A stretch of 64,000 bases of DNA from an uncultured beta proteobacterium (GCA_903844215.1 CAIMSP010000140.1:1-64000); one strand, 5' to 3'. Positions 34,682-44,313 are shown, counted from the stretch's first letter. The notes: a model not told the origin generated them from the letters alone. Program-made: numbers and translations.

Positions 34682-35752
34682 ATGGTTCCGGAATTCATCG
34701 ATACCTGGCAAATGTCCGAGCCGGGAAAGCTGATCAAGACCCGCATCCCGATGCCGGCGCTTGCACCCGGCGACGTGGTCGTGCAGATCAGCGGCTGTGG
34801 CGTCTGCCACACCGACCTGTCGTACTTCTACATGGGTGTGCCGACCGTGCAAAAGCCGCCCCTGTCGCTGGGGCACGAGATCAGCGGCCTGGCCATCGGC
34901 GGCGATGCCAGCATGCTGGGCAAGGAAGTCATCATCCCGGCCGTGCTGCCTTGCGGTGAATGCGAGTTGTGCCAGTCGGGCCGGGGCAACCGCTGCCTGG
35001 CGCAGAAGATGCCGGGCAATTCCATGGGCATCTATGGCGGCTTCTCCAGCCATATCGTGGTGCAGGCCAAGTTTCTGTGCGTTGTGCCGGACCGAAAGGG
35101 GATTCCACTGGAACACCTGTCGGTGATCGCCGACGCCGTGACCACGCCCTACCAGGCGGCCGTTCGGGCCCGGGTCGGCAGCGGCGATCTGGTGGTCGTG
35201 GTCGGCGCTGCAGGCGGCGTCGGCAGCTTCATGGTGCAGGTGGCCAAGGCCATGGGCGCCAAGCTCATCGTCGGCATCGACGTGAACGCGGACAAGCTCA
35301 AAAAGATGGCAGGCTTTGGCGCCGACGCCAGCATCAACCCCAGGGGCTTGAGCAACAAGGAGCTGAAGGAACAATTCAAGGCCATCGCCAAGGCGGCCGG
35401 CGTCTCCAGCAACATCGGCTGGAAAATCTTTGAGTGCACCGGAACCAAGCCCGGTCAGGAGACGGCCCTGTCGCTGCTGTCCTTTGTCGGCATGCTGGTG
35501 GTGGTGGGCTATGGCACGGACGAGACCAGCTACATGCTGTCCCGGCTGATGGCCTTCGACGCCGAAATCATCGGCACCTGGGGCTGTACGCCCGACAAAT
35601 ACCCGGCCGTGCTGGAAATGTGCCTGGACGGCCGCATCCAGTTGGAGCCCTTCGTGGAGACGCGACCGATGAGCCAGATCGAACAGGTGTTCGAGCAAGC
35701 CCATCACGGCCAACTCAACCGCCGCGTCATCCTCACCCCCGATTTCAATTAA
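34682..35752 (+). CDS. bzdX: 6-hydroxycyclohex-1-ene-1-carbonyl-CoA dehydrogenase BzdX
   Basis: Zinc-type medium-chain alcohol dehydrogenase, 356 aa, that oxidises the 6-hydroxy-enoyl-CoA to 6-oxocyclohex-1-ene-1-carbonyl-CoA with NAD+. Catalytic zinc residues (GCGVCHTDLS, LGHEISG), structural zinc cysteines (PCGECELCQSGRGNRC) and the Rossmann motif VVGAAGGVGSFMVQVA are seen. It follows bzdW by 34 bases. Confidence 0.94.
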   Translation: MVPEFIDTWQMSEPGKLIKTRIPMPALAPGDVVVQISGCGVCHTDLSYFYMGVPTVQKPPLSLGHEISGLAIGGDASMLGKEVIIPAVLPCGECELCQSGRGNRCLAQKMPGNSMGIYGGFSSHIVVQAKFLCVVPDRKGIPLEHLSVIADAVTTPYQAAVRARVGSGDLVVVVGAAGGVGSFMVQVAKAMGAKLIVGIDVNADKLKKMAGFGADASINPRGLSNKELKEQFKAIAKAAGVSSNIGWKIFECTGTKPGQETALSLLSFVGMLVVVGYGTDETSYMLSRLMAFDAEIIGTWGCTPDKYPAVLEMCLDGRIQLEPFVETRPMSQIEQVFEQAHHGQLNRRVILTPDFN

Positions 35753-35775
35753 CCTAACGAAGAGAGAGCAACATC

Positions 35776-36906
35776 ATGTCACTCGAATGGCTGCGCCGCG
35801 ACAACGAACTCAAAGACCACGCCCTGCTGGGCCTTGAACACTTCGGCACCGAAGCCCCTTCGGTCATCTATGAACGCCGACCCATCATCGATCCACAGGG
35901 CAACACCGTGGAGGGGCTGTTTTCTTCCTGGATCATCCTGAACAATCCGGCGCAGTACAACTCCTACACCACGGAAATGGTGAAGGCCGTGATTGCCGGA
36001 TTCCAGCGCGCCTCGAGCGACCGGGCCATCGTCGCCGTGGTCTTCACGGCCGTGGGTGACAAGGCCTTTTGCACCGGCGGCAACACCGCCGAGTACTCCG
36101 CCTACTACTCCAAGCGGCCGAATGAATACGGCGAGTACATGGACCTGTTCAACGCCATGGTCGATGGCATCCTGAATTGCAAGAAGCCGGTGATCTGCCG
36201 CGTCAACGGCATGCGCGTCGCCGGCGGCCAGGAAATCGGCATGGCGACCGACCTGACCGTGAGCTCGGACATGGCCATCTTTGGCCAGGCCGGACCCAAG
36301 CACGGCAGCGCGCCCGACGGCGGCTCCACCGACTTCCTGCCCTGGATGCTGAACATGGAAGACGCCATGTACAACTGCGTTTCCTGCGAGACCTGGAGCG
36401 CCTACAAGATGCGCGCCAAGAACCTGGTGACCAAGGTCGTTCCGGTGCTCAAAAAAGACGGCCAGTGGGTGCGCAATCCGCTGGTGCGCACCGACGCCTA
36501 TGTGGACGACGGCGAACTGGTGTACGGCGAGGCGGTGGCGCCCGAGCAGCTCAAGGCGGCGAAGGAGTTGCTGGCGCAATGCAGCACCGATTTCAGCCGG
36601 CTCGACGCCGCCGTGAACGAGCTGATCTGGAAATTCACCAACCTGTTCCCGCATTGCCTGATCAAGTCGATCGACGGCATTCGGGGCAAGAAGAAGTTCT
36701 TCTGGGATCAGTTCAAACTGGCCAATCGGCACTGGCTGGCGGCCAACATGAACCACGAGGCCTGGCTCGGCTTCAACGCGTTTGACGCGAAGAAAGTCAC
36801 CGGCAAGGATGTGATCGATTTCGTCAAGTACCGTCAATTGGTGGCGCAAGGCGCGCTGTTCGACGACAGCTTCGCCGAGCAGGTGCTGGCCAAGCCCAAG
36901 GCCTGA
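35776..36906 (+). CDS. bzdY: 6-oxocyclohex-1-ene-1-carbonyl-CoA hydrolase BzdY
   Basis: Ring-opening hydrolase of the crotonase superfamily, 376 aa, close to Oah of Thauera (about 377). It adds two waters and cleaves the ring to 3-hydroxypimeloyl-CoA. Crotonase motifs KAFCTGGNTAEYS and RVAGGQEIGMATDLT are visible. The gene is a diagnostic marker for anaerobic ring cleavage. It ends four bases before bzdZ. Confidence 0.95.
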   Translation: MSLEWLRRDNELKDHALLGLEHFGTEAPSVIYERRPIIDPQGNTVEGLFSSWIILNNPAQYNSYTTEMVKAVIAGFQRASSDRAIVAVVFTAVGDKAFCTGGNTAEYSAYYSKRPNEYGEYMDLFNAMVDGILNCKKPVICRVNGMRVAGGQEIGMATDLTVSSDMAIFGQAGPKHGSAPDGGSTDFLPWMLNMEDAMYNCVSCETWSAYKMRAKNLVTKVVPVLKKDGQWVRNPLVRTDAYVDDGELVYGEAVAPEQLKAAKELLAQCSTDFSRLDAAVNELIWKFTNLFPHCLIKSIDGIRGKKKFFWDQFKLANRHWLAANMNHEAWLGFNAFDAKKVTGKDVIDFVKYRQLVAQGALFDDSFAEQVLAKPKA

Positions 36907-36910
36907 CAGC

Positions 36911-37657
36911 ATGCAACTCAAGGATCGGGTGGCGATCGTCACCGGCGCCGGCCAGGGTATCGGCGCGGCCGTGGCCCTGGCCTATGCCAGCGAAGGCGCG
37001 AAGGTGGCGGTGATCGACACGAACATCGACGCGGCCAAGGCCGTGGCCGACAAGATCAGGGCCCATGGCGGCGCGGCCTTGGCCGTGGCCTGCGACGTGG
37101 CGCTGCGCTCCCAGGTGGACGCCATGGCGGCACAGGTGACGCAGGCCTGGGGCCGGGTGGACATCCTGGTGAACAACGCCGGCATCACGCGCACGGCCAT
37201 GCTGCACAAGATGACACCACAGGAGTGGCAAGCCGTGCTGACCGTGCACCTGAACGGCAGCTTCAACTGTCTGCAGGCGGTGGTCGATGGCATGATCGAG
37301 CGACGCTACGGCCGCATCATCTTCGTGACGTCCGCCGCAGGCATCCTGGGCACCGTGGGCCAGATCAATTACAGCGTGGCCAAGGCCGGCATCCTGGGCA
37401 TGACCAAGAGCTGCGCCCGGGAATTGGCGCGGCACAACATCACGGCCAATGCCATCGCCCCGGGCGCGGCCACGCCGATGACGCAGACAATCCGCACCGA
37501 CGAGCGCTTCAAGGAAAAGTATCTGGACCGGATTGCCCTCGGGCGCTGGGCGCAGCCTGAAGAGATCACCCCGGTGTTTGTGTTTTTTGCGTCCGACGCG
37601 TCCTCTTACGTCACCGGCCAGATCCTCGCGGCCGACGGCGGCATGACGATCCACTAG
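36911..37657 (+). CDS. bzdZ: short-chain dehydrogenase BzdZ
   Basis: SDR-family NAD(P)-dependent dehydrogenase, 248 aa, with TGAGQGIGAAVA cofactor motif, NNAGITR, catalytic Ser (VTSAAGI) and NYSVAKAG (Tyr-x3-Lys). It is the last gene of the operon, as bzdZ in Azoarcus. Oxidation of 3-hydroxypimeloyl-CoA is a reasonable role because that step directly follows BzdY, but FabG-like enzymes are too similar to decide. Confidence 0.88.
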   Translation: MQLKDRVAIVTGAGQGIGAAVALAYASEGAKVAVIDTNIDAAKAVADKIRAHGGAALAVACDVALRSQVDAMAAQVTQAWGRVDILVNNAGITRTAMLHKMTPQEWQAVLTVHLNGSFNCLQAVVDGMIERRYGRIIFVTSAAGILGTVGQINYSVAKAGILGMTKSCARELARHNITANAIAPGAATPMTQTIRTDERFKEKYLDRIALGRWAQPEEITPVFVFFASDASSYVTGQILAADGGMTIH

Positions 37658-37873
37658 CTCGCAGTCGATGGCGCAAACCTATTCCTTCGACGGCGGCGTT
37701 CCATGCTGCCGTGCCCGGCGCGCGCGGCGCCGGAACCAGGCCGGCGCCGCTGCAGCGCCAATGACGTACGCCCACTGTCAGAATTTAAGCTTCAAATCGA
37801 CGCCCAGCAGCGTTCGTTCGAGTCAATTGCCAATGCCTTCCAACTTGTCAGCGGTCATCATCAGGATTCCACC

Positions 37874-38332
37874 ATGAGCAATTTCATCGACTTCATGCTC
37901 GGCGACCATCGCCGCTGCGACGTGTTCTTCGCCTCGGCCGAACAGGCCGTTGCGGCCCAGGCCTGGGACCGCGCGACGGCCTCGTTCGGCGCATTCCAGC
38001 GGGCCATGCAACAGCATTTTTCGGCCGAGGAAAACATCCTGTTTCCGGCGTTTGAACAGGCCAGCGGCATGACCATGGGGCCCACGCAGGTGATGCGCGA
38101 CGAGCATGTGCAGATGAATCAGCTCATGGCGGCGACGCAGCAGTCCCTGGCGGCGCAGGATGGCGACGACTTCGCGGGCAACACCGAGACCTTGCTGATC
38201 ATGATGCAGCAGCACAACATGAAGGAAGAACACGTCCTCTATCCCATGTGTGACGCGCACCTGGCGCATCAGTCCAGCACGCTGCTGGCGCAGCTGACCG
38301 CACAGCTCGCAGCGAAAGCGCCGCCGGCATGA
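37874..38332 (+). CDS. hemerythrin-like domain protein
   Basis: Hemerythrin HHE cation-binding protein, 152 aa. Iron-ligand candidates are seen in LGDHRRCD, MQQHFSAEENILFPAFE, MRDEHVQMNQ and MQQHNMKEEHVLYP. The start ATG 37874 begins right before the first helix. Such proteins bind O2 or NO or repair Fe-S damage, and often neighbour denitrification genes. The following DUF2249 gene overlaps it in an ATGA. Confidence 0.88.
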   Translation: MSNFIDFMLGDHRRCDVFFASAEQAVAAQAWDRATASFGAFQRAMQQHFSAEENILFPAFEQASGMTMGPTQVMRDEHVQMNQLMAATQQSLAAQDGDDFAGNTETLLIMMQQHNMKEEHVLYPMCDAHLAHQSSTLLAQLTAQLAAKAPPA

Positions 38333-38586
38333 AGTGGTCGGATGCGGTCACGGTCATCGACGGGCGCGGCATGGAGCCGCCCGAACCCTTCCTGTTGATG
38401 ATGGACGCACTCAGCGCCTGCCCGGACGAAGGCGCGGTGTTGCTGCTGTTGTCGCGTGAGCCCTACCCGCTGTACCGGGCGCTGGACCTGAACGGGTTTT
38501 TCCATAGAACGCGCCACGCCGAGGATGGAACGGTCGAGATCCTGGGCTGGAAAAATCCGGACCATGCAGGCCCTCCTGTCCTTTGA
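38329..38586 (+). CDS. DUF2249 domain protein
   Basis: Small protein, 85 aa, of the TusA-like DUF2249 family: DGRGMEPPEPFLLMMDAL start followed by VLLLLSREPYPLYRAL. The typical Cys of TusA is absent. It is coupled to the hemerythrin gene and itself overlaps the start of the membrane protein gene by 23 bp, so the three form one translational unit. Function is unknown; the company it keeps suggests NO or anaerobic redox stress. Confidence 0.82.
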   Translation: MKWSDAVTVIDGRGMEPPEPFLLMMDALSACPDEGAVLLLLSREPYPLYRALDLNGFFHRTRHAEDGTVEILGWKNPDHAGPPVL

Positions 38587-39919
38587 TCAAGCGCCGCCGA
38601 TCAGCGCGCCGCTGCGGTTCTTCCTGACCGCGCCGCTGTTTGGCCTGCTCGCTGGCGGGCTCATCCTGTACAGCGGCCCCTTGGCGTTTGCGTCGCGCTG
38701 GACACCCTCGACGCTGGCGCTGACGCACCTGATCACCGTGGGCTTCATGCTGCAAGTGATGCTGGGCGCGCTGCTGCAGTTGCTGCCGGTCGTGGTCGGC
38801 GCGAACATGACGCGGCCTTTGCTCACCGCCCGCCTGGTGCACCTGTTGCTCAGCCTGGGCGCGCTGGCGCTGGCGGCGGCGTTCATCAGCTTCGCGCCGC
38901 TGCTGTTTGGCACGGCCGTGGCTTGCCTGGGCGCTGGCATCACGCTCTTCATCGCCTCGGCCGGGCGCGCGCTGCGTGGCATTGGGGCGTCCAGCCCGAC
39001 CGTGCGCGGCTTGAAAGCGGCGCTTCTCGGACTGGCCGCGACCGTGCTTTCGGGCGCGGTGCTGGCGCTGGCGCTGGGTTGGTCCGTCCCCTTGCCCCTG
39101 CTCGAACTCACCGACCTGCATCTGGGCTGGGGCCTGATGGCCTGGGCTTGCACCGTTCTGGCCGCAGTGAGCTTCGTGGTCGTGCCGATGTTCCAGTTGA
39201 CCCCCGAATACCCGCTCTGGTTTGCGCGCCGTTTTGCCTTCGCGGTGTTGGCCCTGCTTGGCCTGTGGACGCTGGCCGAGCTCTGGGGCGCGGTCATGCC
39301 CGCGCGCCTGCTGGGCGCGGCGACACTGGCCGCTGGCGCCGCGTTTGCCGCTTTGACGCTGCGCCTGCTGGGCGCGAGCAAGCGCCCCCAGCACGATGCC
39401 TCACACCGCTTGTGGCGCTGGTCCATGACGAGCGCGCTGTTGGCCAGCGCCCTGTGGCTGGCCAGTCGCTTCATTCCCGCGCTTGCGCTCTGGGCGGGCC
39501 TGCCGCTGCTGCTGGGCGTGTTGCTGCTGCTGGGCTGTTTCACGTCGGCCATCGTCGGCATGCTGTACAAGATCGTTCCCTTTCTGGTCTGGCTGCATCT
39601 GCAAAACCACGGGCGCGGTCGGGTGCTGGCGCCGAACATGAGAAAGGTCTTGCCGCAGTCGCGCGTGGACGCCCAGGTGCTGGCGCACTTCACGTGCTGC
39701 GCACTGGCGACGCTGGCCGTCTTCTGGCCGGCCTGGTTTGCGCACGCTGCGGGTCTGGCGCTGGTCGTGGCCAACGCCTGGCTGCTGCGCAATCTGCTCT
39801 ATGCCACGGGCGTTTACCGCAAGCACTTGCTGGCGTTGGAGGCGGACCCCAGCAAACCGCCTAGCGCACCGGGCGCACGCCCCGAATCGGGAGTTGGCTC
39901 AGGGAAAAGCCCTGATTGA
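38564..39919 (+). CDS. NnrS-like polytopic membrane protein
   Basis: Integral membrane protein of 451 aa with about twelve hydrophobic helices, resembling NnrS and the heme-copper-oxidase-like family found beside hemerythrin and DUF2249 genes in denitrifiers. Scattered His in helices (LALTHLITVGFM, LTDLHLGWG, LVWLHLQNHGRG) could bind heme or copper. ATG 38564 is the first start matching the conserved N-terminus. Its last 59 bases are antisense to the end of padD. Confidence 0.7.
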   Translation: MQALLSFDQAPPISAPLRFFLTAPLFGLLAGGLILYSGPLAFASRWTPSTLALTHLITVGFMLQVMLGALLQLLPVVVGANMTRPLLTARLVHLLLSLGALALAAAFISFAPLLFGTAVACLGAGITLFIASAGRALRGIGASSPTVRGLKAALLGLAATVLSGAVLALALGWSVPLPLLELTDLHLGWGLMAWACTVLAAVSFVVVPMFQLTPEYPLWFARRFAFAVLALLGLWTLAELWGAVMPARLLGAATLAAGAAFAALTLRLLGASKRPQHDASHRLWRWSMTSALLASALWLASRFIPALALWAGLPLLLGVLLLLGCFTSAIVGMLYKIVPFLVWLHLQNHGRGRVLAPNMRKVLPQSRVDAQVLAHFTCCALATLAVFWPAWFAHAAGLALVVANAWLLRNLLYATGVYRKHLLALEADPSKPPSAPGARPESGVGSGKSPD

Positions 39920-40730
39920 AACTGGCGCGGGTCACGAGGATGAACTTGACCCGGGCGCCCGCCGCAGCGGCGCACAGGCCCGCTGCGCCCAGCAACAGTG
40001 GGCCCGCCGCCCCGCCCAGCAGCCATCCGGCAGCGAGCAACACGCCCGGCGCGACGCTGCCAAGCAGCAGCAGACTGCGCCCGGCCAGATCGAGCGCGCT
40101 GCGCGAGCGCGCCGCCAGGCTGGCGTCAACCGCGCTGCGGTAGCGGCGCCAGACCAGCAGGCGCAGACCCAACAGCGCCAGCAAGGCGAGCAGCGCCGGG
40201 GCGCCGACTTGGGCGCCGAACAGACCCAGCAGCAAGAACAGGCCGCAACCTTCGCAGCCCGCCGTCAGCATGATGAACGCGGAAAACCAAGGCGAACGCC
40301 AGGCCGGAATGCCGCGTGCCGCCGGCAACATGCGACTCTGGCAATACAGGAAGGCCAGGGCCAGCGCGGCCGTGAGCCAGATCGCGCCGCTGAGCCCGAG
40401 CAGCGCGGCCAGTCCCGCCGGAAACAGCGCCACGCTGACCCAGGCTTCGCGCGACATCCAGGACGTGCGCGGGTTGATGAAGACATTCAGCGCCCGTAGC
40501 GGACGCCCAATCTCCAGCCAGACACACATCAGCCCCAGGCCGACCAGCGCCAGTCCGGTGAAGACCCGCCAGTCGGGGGCGCTGAGTGAAGCCGCCGTGC
40601 CCAAGCCAAACAGCGCGACCGCGACCAGCAGGCCGGTGCCGGCGCCGCCGCAGATGAAATTGCCCGCAGCGCGCCAATCCCAGCTGGTCTGTTGCCAGGG
40701 GTTGGGGCCGAAACCGGAAGCAGCACTCAT
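39861..40730 (-). CDS. padD: PadD-like membrane anchor subunit (NrfD/DmsC type)
   Basis: Membrane subunit of 289 aa with eight or so hydrophobic helices and a DmsC/NrfD-like start (WQQTSWDWRAAGNFICGGAGTG) predicted to pass electrons to quinone. It is coupled to padC by ATGA and forms with PadB and PadC a three-subunit molybdenum enzyme. Phenylacetyl-CoA:acceptor oxidoreductase of Thauera is a membrane-bound complex with subunits of similar size. Confidence 0.75.
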   Translation of the reverse strand: MSAASGFGPNPWQQTSWDWRAAGNFICGGAGTGLLVAVALFGLGTAASLSAPDWRVFTGLALVGLGLMCVWLEIGRPLRALNVFINPRTSWMSREAWVSVALFPAGLAALLGLSGAIWLTAALALAFLYCQSRMLPAARGIPAWRSPWFSAFIMLTAGCEGCGLFLLLGLFGAQVGAPALLALLALLGLRLLVWRRYRSAVDASLAARSRSALDLAGRSLLLLGSVAPGVLLAAGWLLGGAAGPLLLGAAGLCAAAAGARVKFILVTRASFNQGFSLSQLPIRGVRPVR

Positions 40731-41377
40731 GGATCCACCTTGTCCCAAAGATAATGAAAGCCGGGCCCCGTGCCCAGTTCCTCGTGCATGCGAAAGCTCT
40801 GATTTTTCTCCAGCAACTGCGACACATTGCTCTGCGGATCTTGCAGGTCGCCAAAGGCCAGGGCATCGGCAATGCAGGAGTTGACGCAGGCCGGCGTGGC
40901 CGCCGCGTCAACGCCGGGTTTGAGTCCGGCGGCCAGACCGGCGTCGATGCGGTCCACGCAGAAAGTGCACTTGGTTGCCACCGCCAGGCGCGAATCGTCG
41001 CGGCGCTGGGCCTCGCTCTGGATTGGCGCGCCAAAGGCAAAGCTGGCCTTGTCGGTGCGGTAGCGCGCCTGGTAGGGGCAGGCGACGGCGCAGTAGGAGC
41101 AACCAATGCACAGGTCGTAGTCAATGGTGACGATGCCGTCCGGGCGCTGTTTGGTGGCGGTGGTGGGACAGACCTCCATGCAAGGGGGGTCCTCGCAGTG
41201 CTGACAGCCGACCGGAACAAACACGCGCTTGACATTCGGAAACTCGCCAAACTCCATGTCGAGCACGCGGCGCCACTGCACCTCCGGCGGCGTGGCATTG
41301 GTCTGCTTGCAGGCGGCGGTGCAGGTCTGGCAACCGACACAGCGGCGCAAGTCGGCGGTCATGGCCCAGCGCGTCAT
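40727..41377 (-). CDS. padC: PadC-like four-cluster iron-sulfur subunit
   Basis: DmsB-like electron-transfer subunit, 216 aa, with four cysteine groups for [4Fe-4S] clusters: CVGCQTCTAAC, CQHCEDPPCMEVCP, CIGCSYCAVACPY, and CTFC with the later CVNSC. It links the molybdenum subunit with the membrane anchor. ATG 41377 has an AAAGGAGG site and overlaps the end of padB. Position and size fit PadC. Confidence 0.82.
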   Translation of the reverse strand: MTRWAMTADLRRCVGCQTCTAACKQTNATPPEVQWRRVLDMEFGEFPNVKRVFVPVGCQHCEDPPCMEVCPTTATKQRPDGIVTIDYDLCIGCSYCAVACPYQARYRTDKASFAFGAPIQSEAQRRDDSRLAVATKCTFCVDRIDAGLAAGLKPGVDAAATPACVNSCIADALAFGDLQDPQSNVSQLLEKNQSFRMHEELGTGPGFHYLWDKVDP

Positions 41378-44109
41378 ACGGCCTCCTTTGGCGCGCGGCA
41401 AATCTTCACGCGCACGATGTCGGCGCCCGAGCCCGTGGCATCGGTCAGGGAGATCGACATGGTCGCCAGCGTGTTCAGGCTGGGCATGCCGAAGTCGCGT
41501 GCCACCGGCGTTTCCCAGTGCTCGAACTGGCCAATCAGCAGCAGCGTGTCCGGGCGTATGCCCTGGCGCAGCACGGCGTTGCCACGCACACTGCGCTTGG
41601 GCGTGGAGATCTCGATGGCGTCGCCATCTTCAATGCCCAGCGCCTTGGCCGCGCCGCTGTTGATGATCACGCCGCGGTGGCCGGCGATGTTGTCGGCCAC
41701 TTCGCGCATCAGCGGGATGCCGGCATTCGCGCCCCAGGCGTACTGCATGCTGCGCGCCGTGAGCAGCCAGAACGGATAGTCCTGCGCGCGCCCGCCGCCC
41801 TGGCCGATGATGGCCTCCCACAGCGCCGGAAAGTCCTTCCACGCCGGCAAGGCCTGGTATTCCTTGAGCTGCTCGTCCCACCAGTGCATGTCGTTCTCGT
41901 GCAGGCGTCGGCCCAGCTCGGCACCCACGCGCATGAGCCGTTCCTGGTAGGGCAGCTCGTAGCGCAGGCCGCGCTTGACCATGGTCTGATCCAGGTACCA
42001 GTCGCTGCGGGCAAAGGGCTTGGTCGCCAGGCCGTTCTGCTTCCACCATTCGAGTCCGTGCGCGTGCGCGCCATCGCTGACCTCGGCGCTGGCCGCGCGG
42101 CACACGGCGTCCCAGATGGCCTCGCAACTGTGGGTCTGCTGGGTGTCGAGCGAGAAATCCCCGTGCGCGCCCTTGAGCGGCACGCCGCCGGCGCCCTTGT
42201 TGATGGCGGCCACATAGGCCGCGTTCAAACCGCTGCGCTGCGCGAGTTCGCTGGCGATGTCGGTCATGTCACGCGCCTCACCGGCGCTGGGTACGACCGG
42301 CTGGCGCAGCGCGAAGCCGGCGTGTTCCCAGTACTGCTCCTGGTACTTGGTGCCGCCGATGCGCATCAGCTGCAGGCTCTCCAGGTCGGTGGCGTCGGGC
42401 AGCAGCAGGTCGGCAAAGTGGTTCGTCTCGTCGTGCGTGTAGGCGAAGGCAACAGTGAACGGAAAGCGCGCCATCTTCTCCCCCAGCTTGTCCGTGTCCC
42501 AATACGAAATGCCAGGATTGGTGCGGTACAGGAACCAGACATCGGGCGGCGCCACGCGCGGCAGACCCTTGGGCGTCTCGTCCAGAAACAGCCAGGAAAA
42601 GTGGGTCGGTCCCAGCGCCTGGCTCCAGGGTCCGTCGGCGGCCAGCGGCACCATCGAGCGGTAGGCGTTGCGAATATTCGGGCTCGGTGACCAGTGCGCC
42701 TTGTCCGTCGGGTTCAGCGGGAAATGCATGAAGCCGTCGGGGCCGGGCTTGACGCTCTCGTGGCGCTGCGACATCGGCCGGGTCAGGCGCACCGTCGTGC
42801 CCAGCGTTCCCCCCGGCACCTCCAGACCACCCACCAGCGTGGCCAGCAGCGTGCGCGCCCAGCAGCATTCAAAGCCACCCCAGCCATTGTTCACGGTCTT
42901 GCCCAGCGTCACGGCCACAGGCCGAAACGGCATGGTGATGCCACCGACCTCGATGCTCTCGCCGACGCAGGCGTGGTCGATGAACTCGTTGGCGATGGTG
43001 CGCATCTGCGCGGCCGGCACATCGCACACGGTTTGCGCCCACTCGGGCGAGTAGGCCTGCATGTGCTCGATCAGCCGCGTGAAAGAGGTGCTGCCAAGCA
43101 GCCGGCCTTCGCCCAGGACTTCATCGTCCGGGCCGATCTCGATCGCGTCCACTTCATAACGGCCTTCGAGCGCTTCCTTCAGGTCCGGGCTGTCGTGCGG
43201 GCACGCGCTGGCGCGCCCCAGGTCCCAGACCAGGGGCTTGCGGCTGGCGCGATCGCGCAGGTAATAGCCGTGCTCGCCAACCAGGTAGGGGCAAGCCGTG
43301 CGCGCCGCCAGAAACGCCAGGTCCAGGCGGGCGCGCGGCAGCTCGTGCAACAGCACGTGGATCAGCGCGTAGAGGAAGGCGGCGTCGGTCTTGGGCTTGA
43401 TCGGCACCCACTGCGCCGAGCAAGCGCCCGTGACCGACAGGTGCGGCTCCACCTGCACCCGCTTCAAGCCGCGCAGCCGCGCCGCCGAATGCCGCCAGAC
43501 GCCGATCACGCCGCCCGAGGCCTCGATGTTGGAGCCGCAGGAAATCAGGTAGTCGCACAGCGGCGTGTCGGGCGTGACGATGAAAGCCCGGTGCCAGAAC
43601 TCGCCGTACAGGTGCTCGGAGTGGTAGCACTTGACGCCCTGACCCGAGCCAAAACCCATGTCGATCGGGCCCCAGGCCGACAGAAAAGCCGGCAGCGTTC
43701 CCATGTAGGACTGGGGCGTTCCGGCGCCACCAAAGCTGGCCGCCACACGCGGGTAGCCGGAGGCGTCCAGGATGCCGGTGGCGCGCACCGCATCGAGTTT
43801 GCTGGCGATCAAGCCAAAGGCCTCGTCCCAGCTGATCGGCACAAAGCCCGGATCCTGGTCGCGCCCCTTGATCGGGTTGCTGCGCTTCATGGGTGTGAGC
43901 ACCCGATTCGGGTTGTAGGTCTTTTGCACCAGGCCGTAGGCCTTGACGCAGACCCTGCCGCCACCCGGGTGAATCTCGGCCGCGCAGTGATTCGGCTCGA
44001 CCTCGGTGGCCACGCCCTGCTCGACTTTCACCGTGAGCAGGTCCGGGCCGGCGACGCACTGGTAACAGTAGGTCGGAACCCGGCGCACATCCTTGACTTC
44101 AAGACTCAT
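41374..44109 (-). CDS. padB: PadB-like molybdopterin oxidoreductase (phenylacetyl-CoA:acceptor oxidoreductase)
   Basis: Catalytic subunit of the DMSO reductase superfamily, 911 aa. N-terminal cysteines at 15, 18, 42 and 54 replace the usual CX2CX3C spacing, and no twin-arginine signal is visible, so the subunit is likely cytoplasmic. Molybdopterin-binding features follow (PISWDEAFGLIASKL; GKTVNNGWGGFECCWART). Sequence style (TYCYQCVAGPDLLTVKVE) and the PadC/PadD partners point to the enzyme that oxidises phenylacetyl-CoA to phenylglyoxylate. Nearby PadJ-, PadE- and PadH-like genes strengthen this. Other thiosulfate/polysulfide reductase-like roles are not excluded. Confidence 0.75.
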   Translation of the reverse strand: MSLEVKDVRRVPTYCYQCVAGPDLLTVKVEQGVATEVEPNHCAAEIHPGGGRVCVKAYGLVQKTYNPNRVLTPMKRSNPIKGRDQDPGFVPISWDEAFGLIASKLDAVRATGILDASGYPRVAASFGGAGTPQSYMGTLPAFLSAWGPIDMGFGSGQGVKCYHSEHLYGEFWHRAFIVTPDTPLCDYLISCGSNIEASGGVIGVWRHSAARLRGLKRVQVEPHLSVTGACSAQWVPIKPKTDAAFLYALIHVLLHELPRARLDLAFLAARTACPYLVGEHGYYLRDRASRKPLVWDLGRASACPHDSPDLKEALEGRYEVDAIEIGPDDEVLGEGRLLGSTSFTRLIEHMQAYSPEWAQTVCDVPAAQMRTIANEFIDHACVGESIEVGGITMPFRPVAVTLGKTVNNGWGGFECCWARTLLATLVGGLEVPGGTLGTTVRLTRPMSQRHESVKPGPDGFMHFPLNPTDKAHWSPSPNIRNAYRSMVPLAADGPWSQALGPTHFSWLFLDETPKGLPRVAPPDVWFLYRTNPGISYWDTDKLGEKMARFPFTVAFAYTHDETNHFADLLLPDATDLESLQLMRIGGTKYQEQYWEHAGFALRQPVVPSAGEARDMTDIASELAQRSGLNAAYVAAINKGAGGVPLKGAHGDFSLDTQQTHSCEAIWDAVCRAASAEVSDGAHAHGLEWWKQNGLATKPFARSDWYLDQTMVKRGLRYELPYQERLMRVGAELGRRLHENDMHWWDEQLKEYQALPAWKDFPALWEAIIGQGGGRAQDYPFWLLTARSMQYAWGANAGIPLMREVADNIAGHRGVIINSGAAKALGIEDGDAIEISTPKRSVRGNAVLRQGIRPDTLLLIGQFEHWETPVARDFGMPSLNTLATMSISLTDATGSGADIVRVKICRAPKEAV

Positions 44110-44274
44110 GAAAATCCTCGTCAGACAAAAATCAATGCGACGCCGCCTGGGAACGACCCCAGCGCAGCGCCCGGCAGGGGATTCAGTGCATGCCGCGCGG
44201 GTCGATTCCGGGGCGGGCTTGGCGCACTGCCCGCAGCTGAAATTTCTTGCTCAGTGGCTCAATTCGGCCTATTC

Positions 44275-44290
44275 TTGCATAGCCATGCAA
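44275..44290. promoter_or_regulatory. inverted repeat TTGCAT-N4-ATGCAA in padB/GNAT divergent region
   Basis: A perfect 6-bp inverted repeat with four-base centre lies 24 bases before the GNAT start codon and 166 bases upstream of padB. It is a plausible operator for a dimeric regulator controlling one or both directions, perhaps the Rrf2 protein encoded next door. Confidence 0.4.
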
Positions 44291-44313
44291 TAATTGCCAG
44301 TAGCACAAAACCT

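Noticed and set aside
42694-44313. Long plus-strand frame running into the GNAT gene
   Set aside because: The part before 44314 is antisense to padB; the GNAT domain starts at the downstream ATG.
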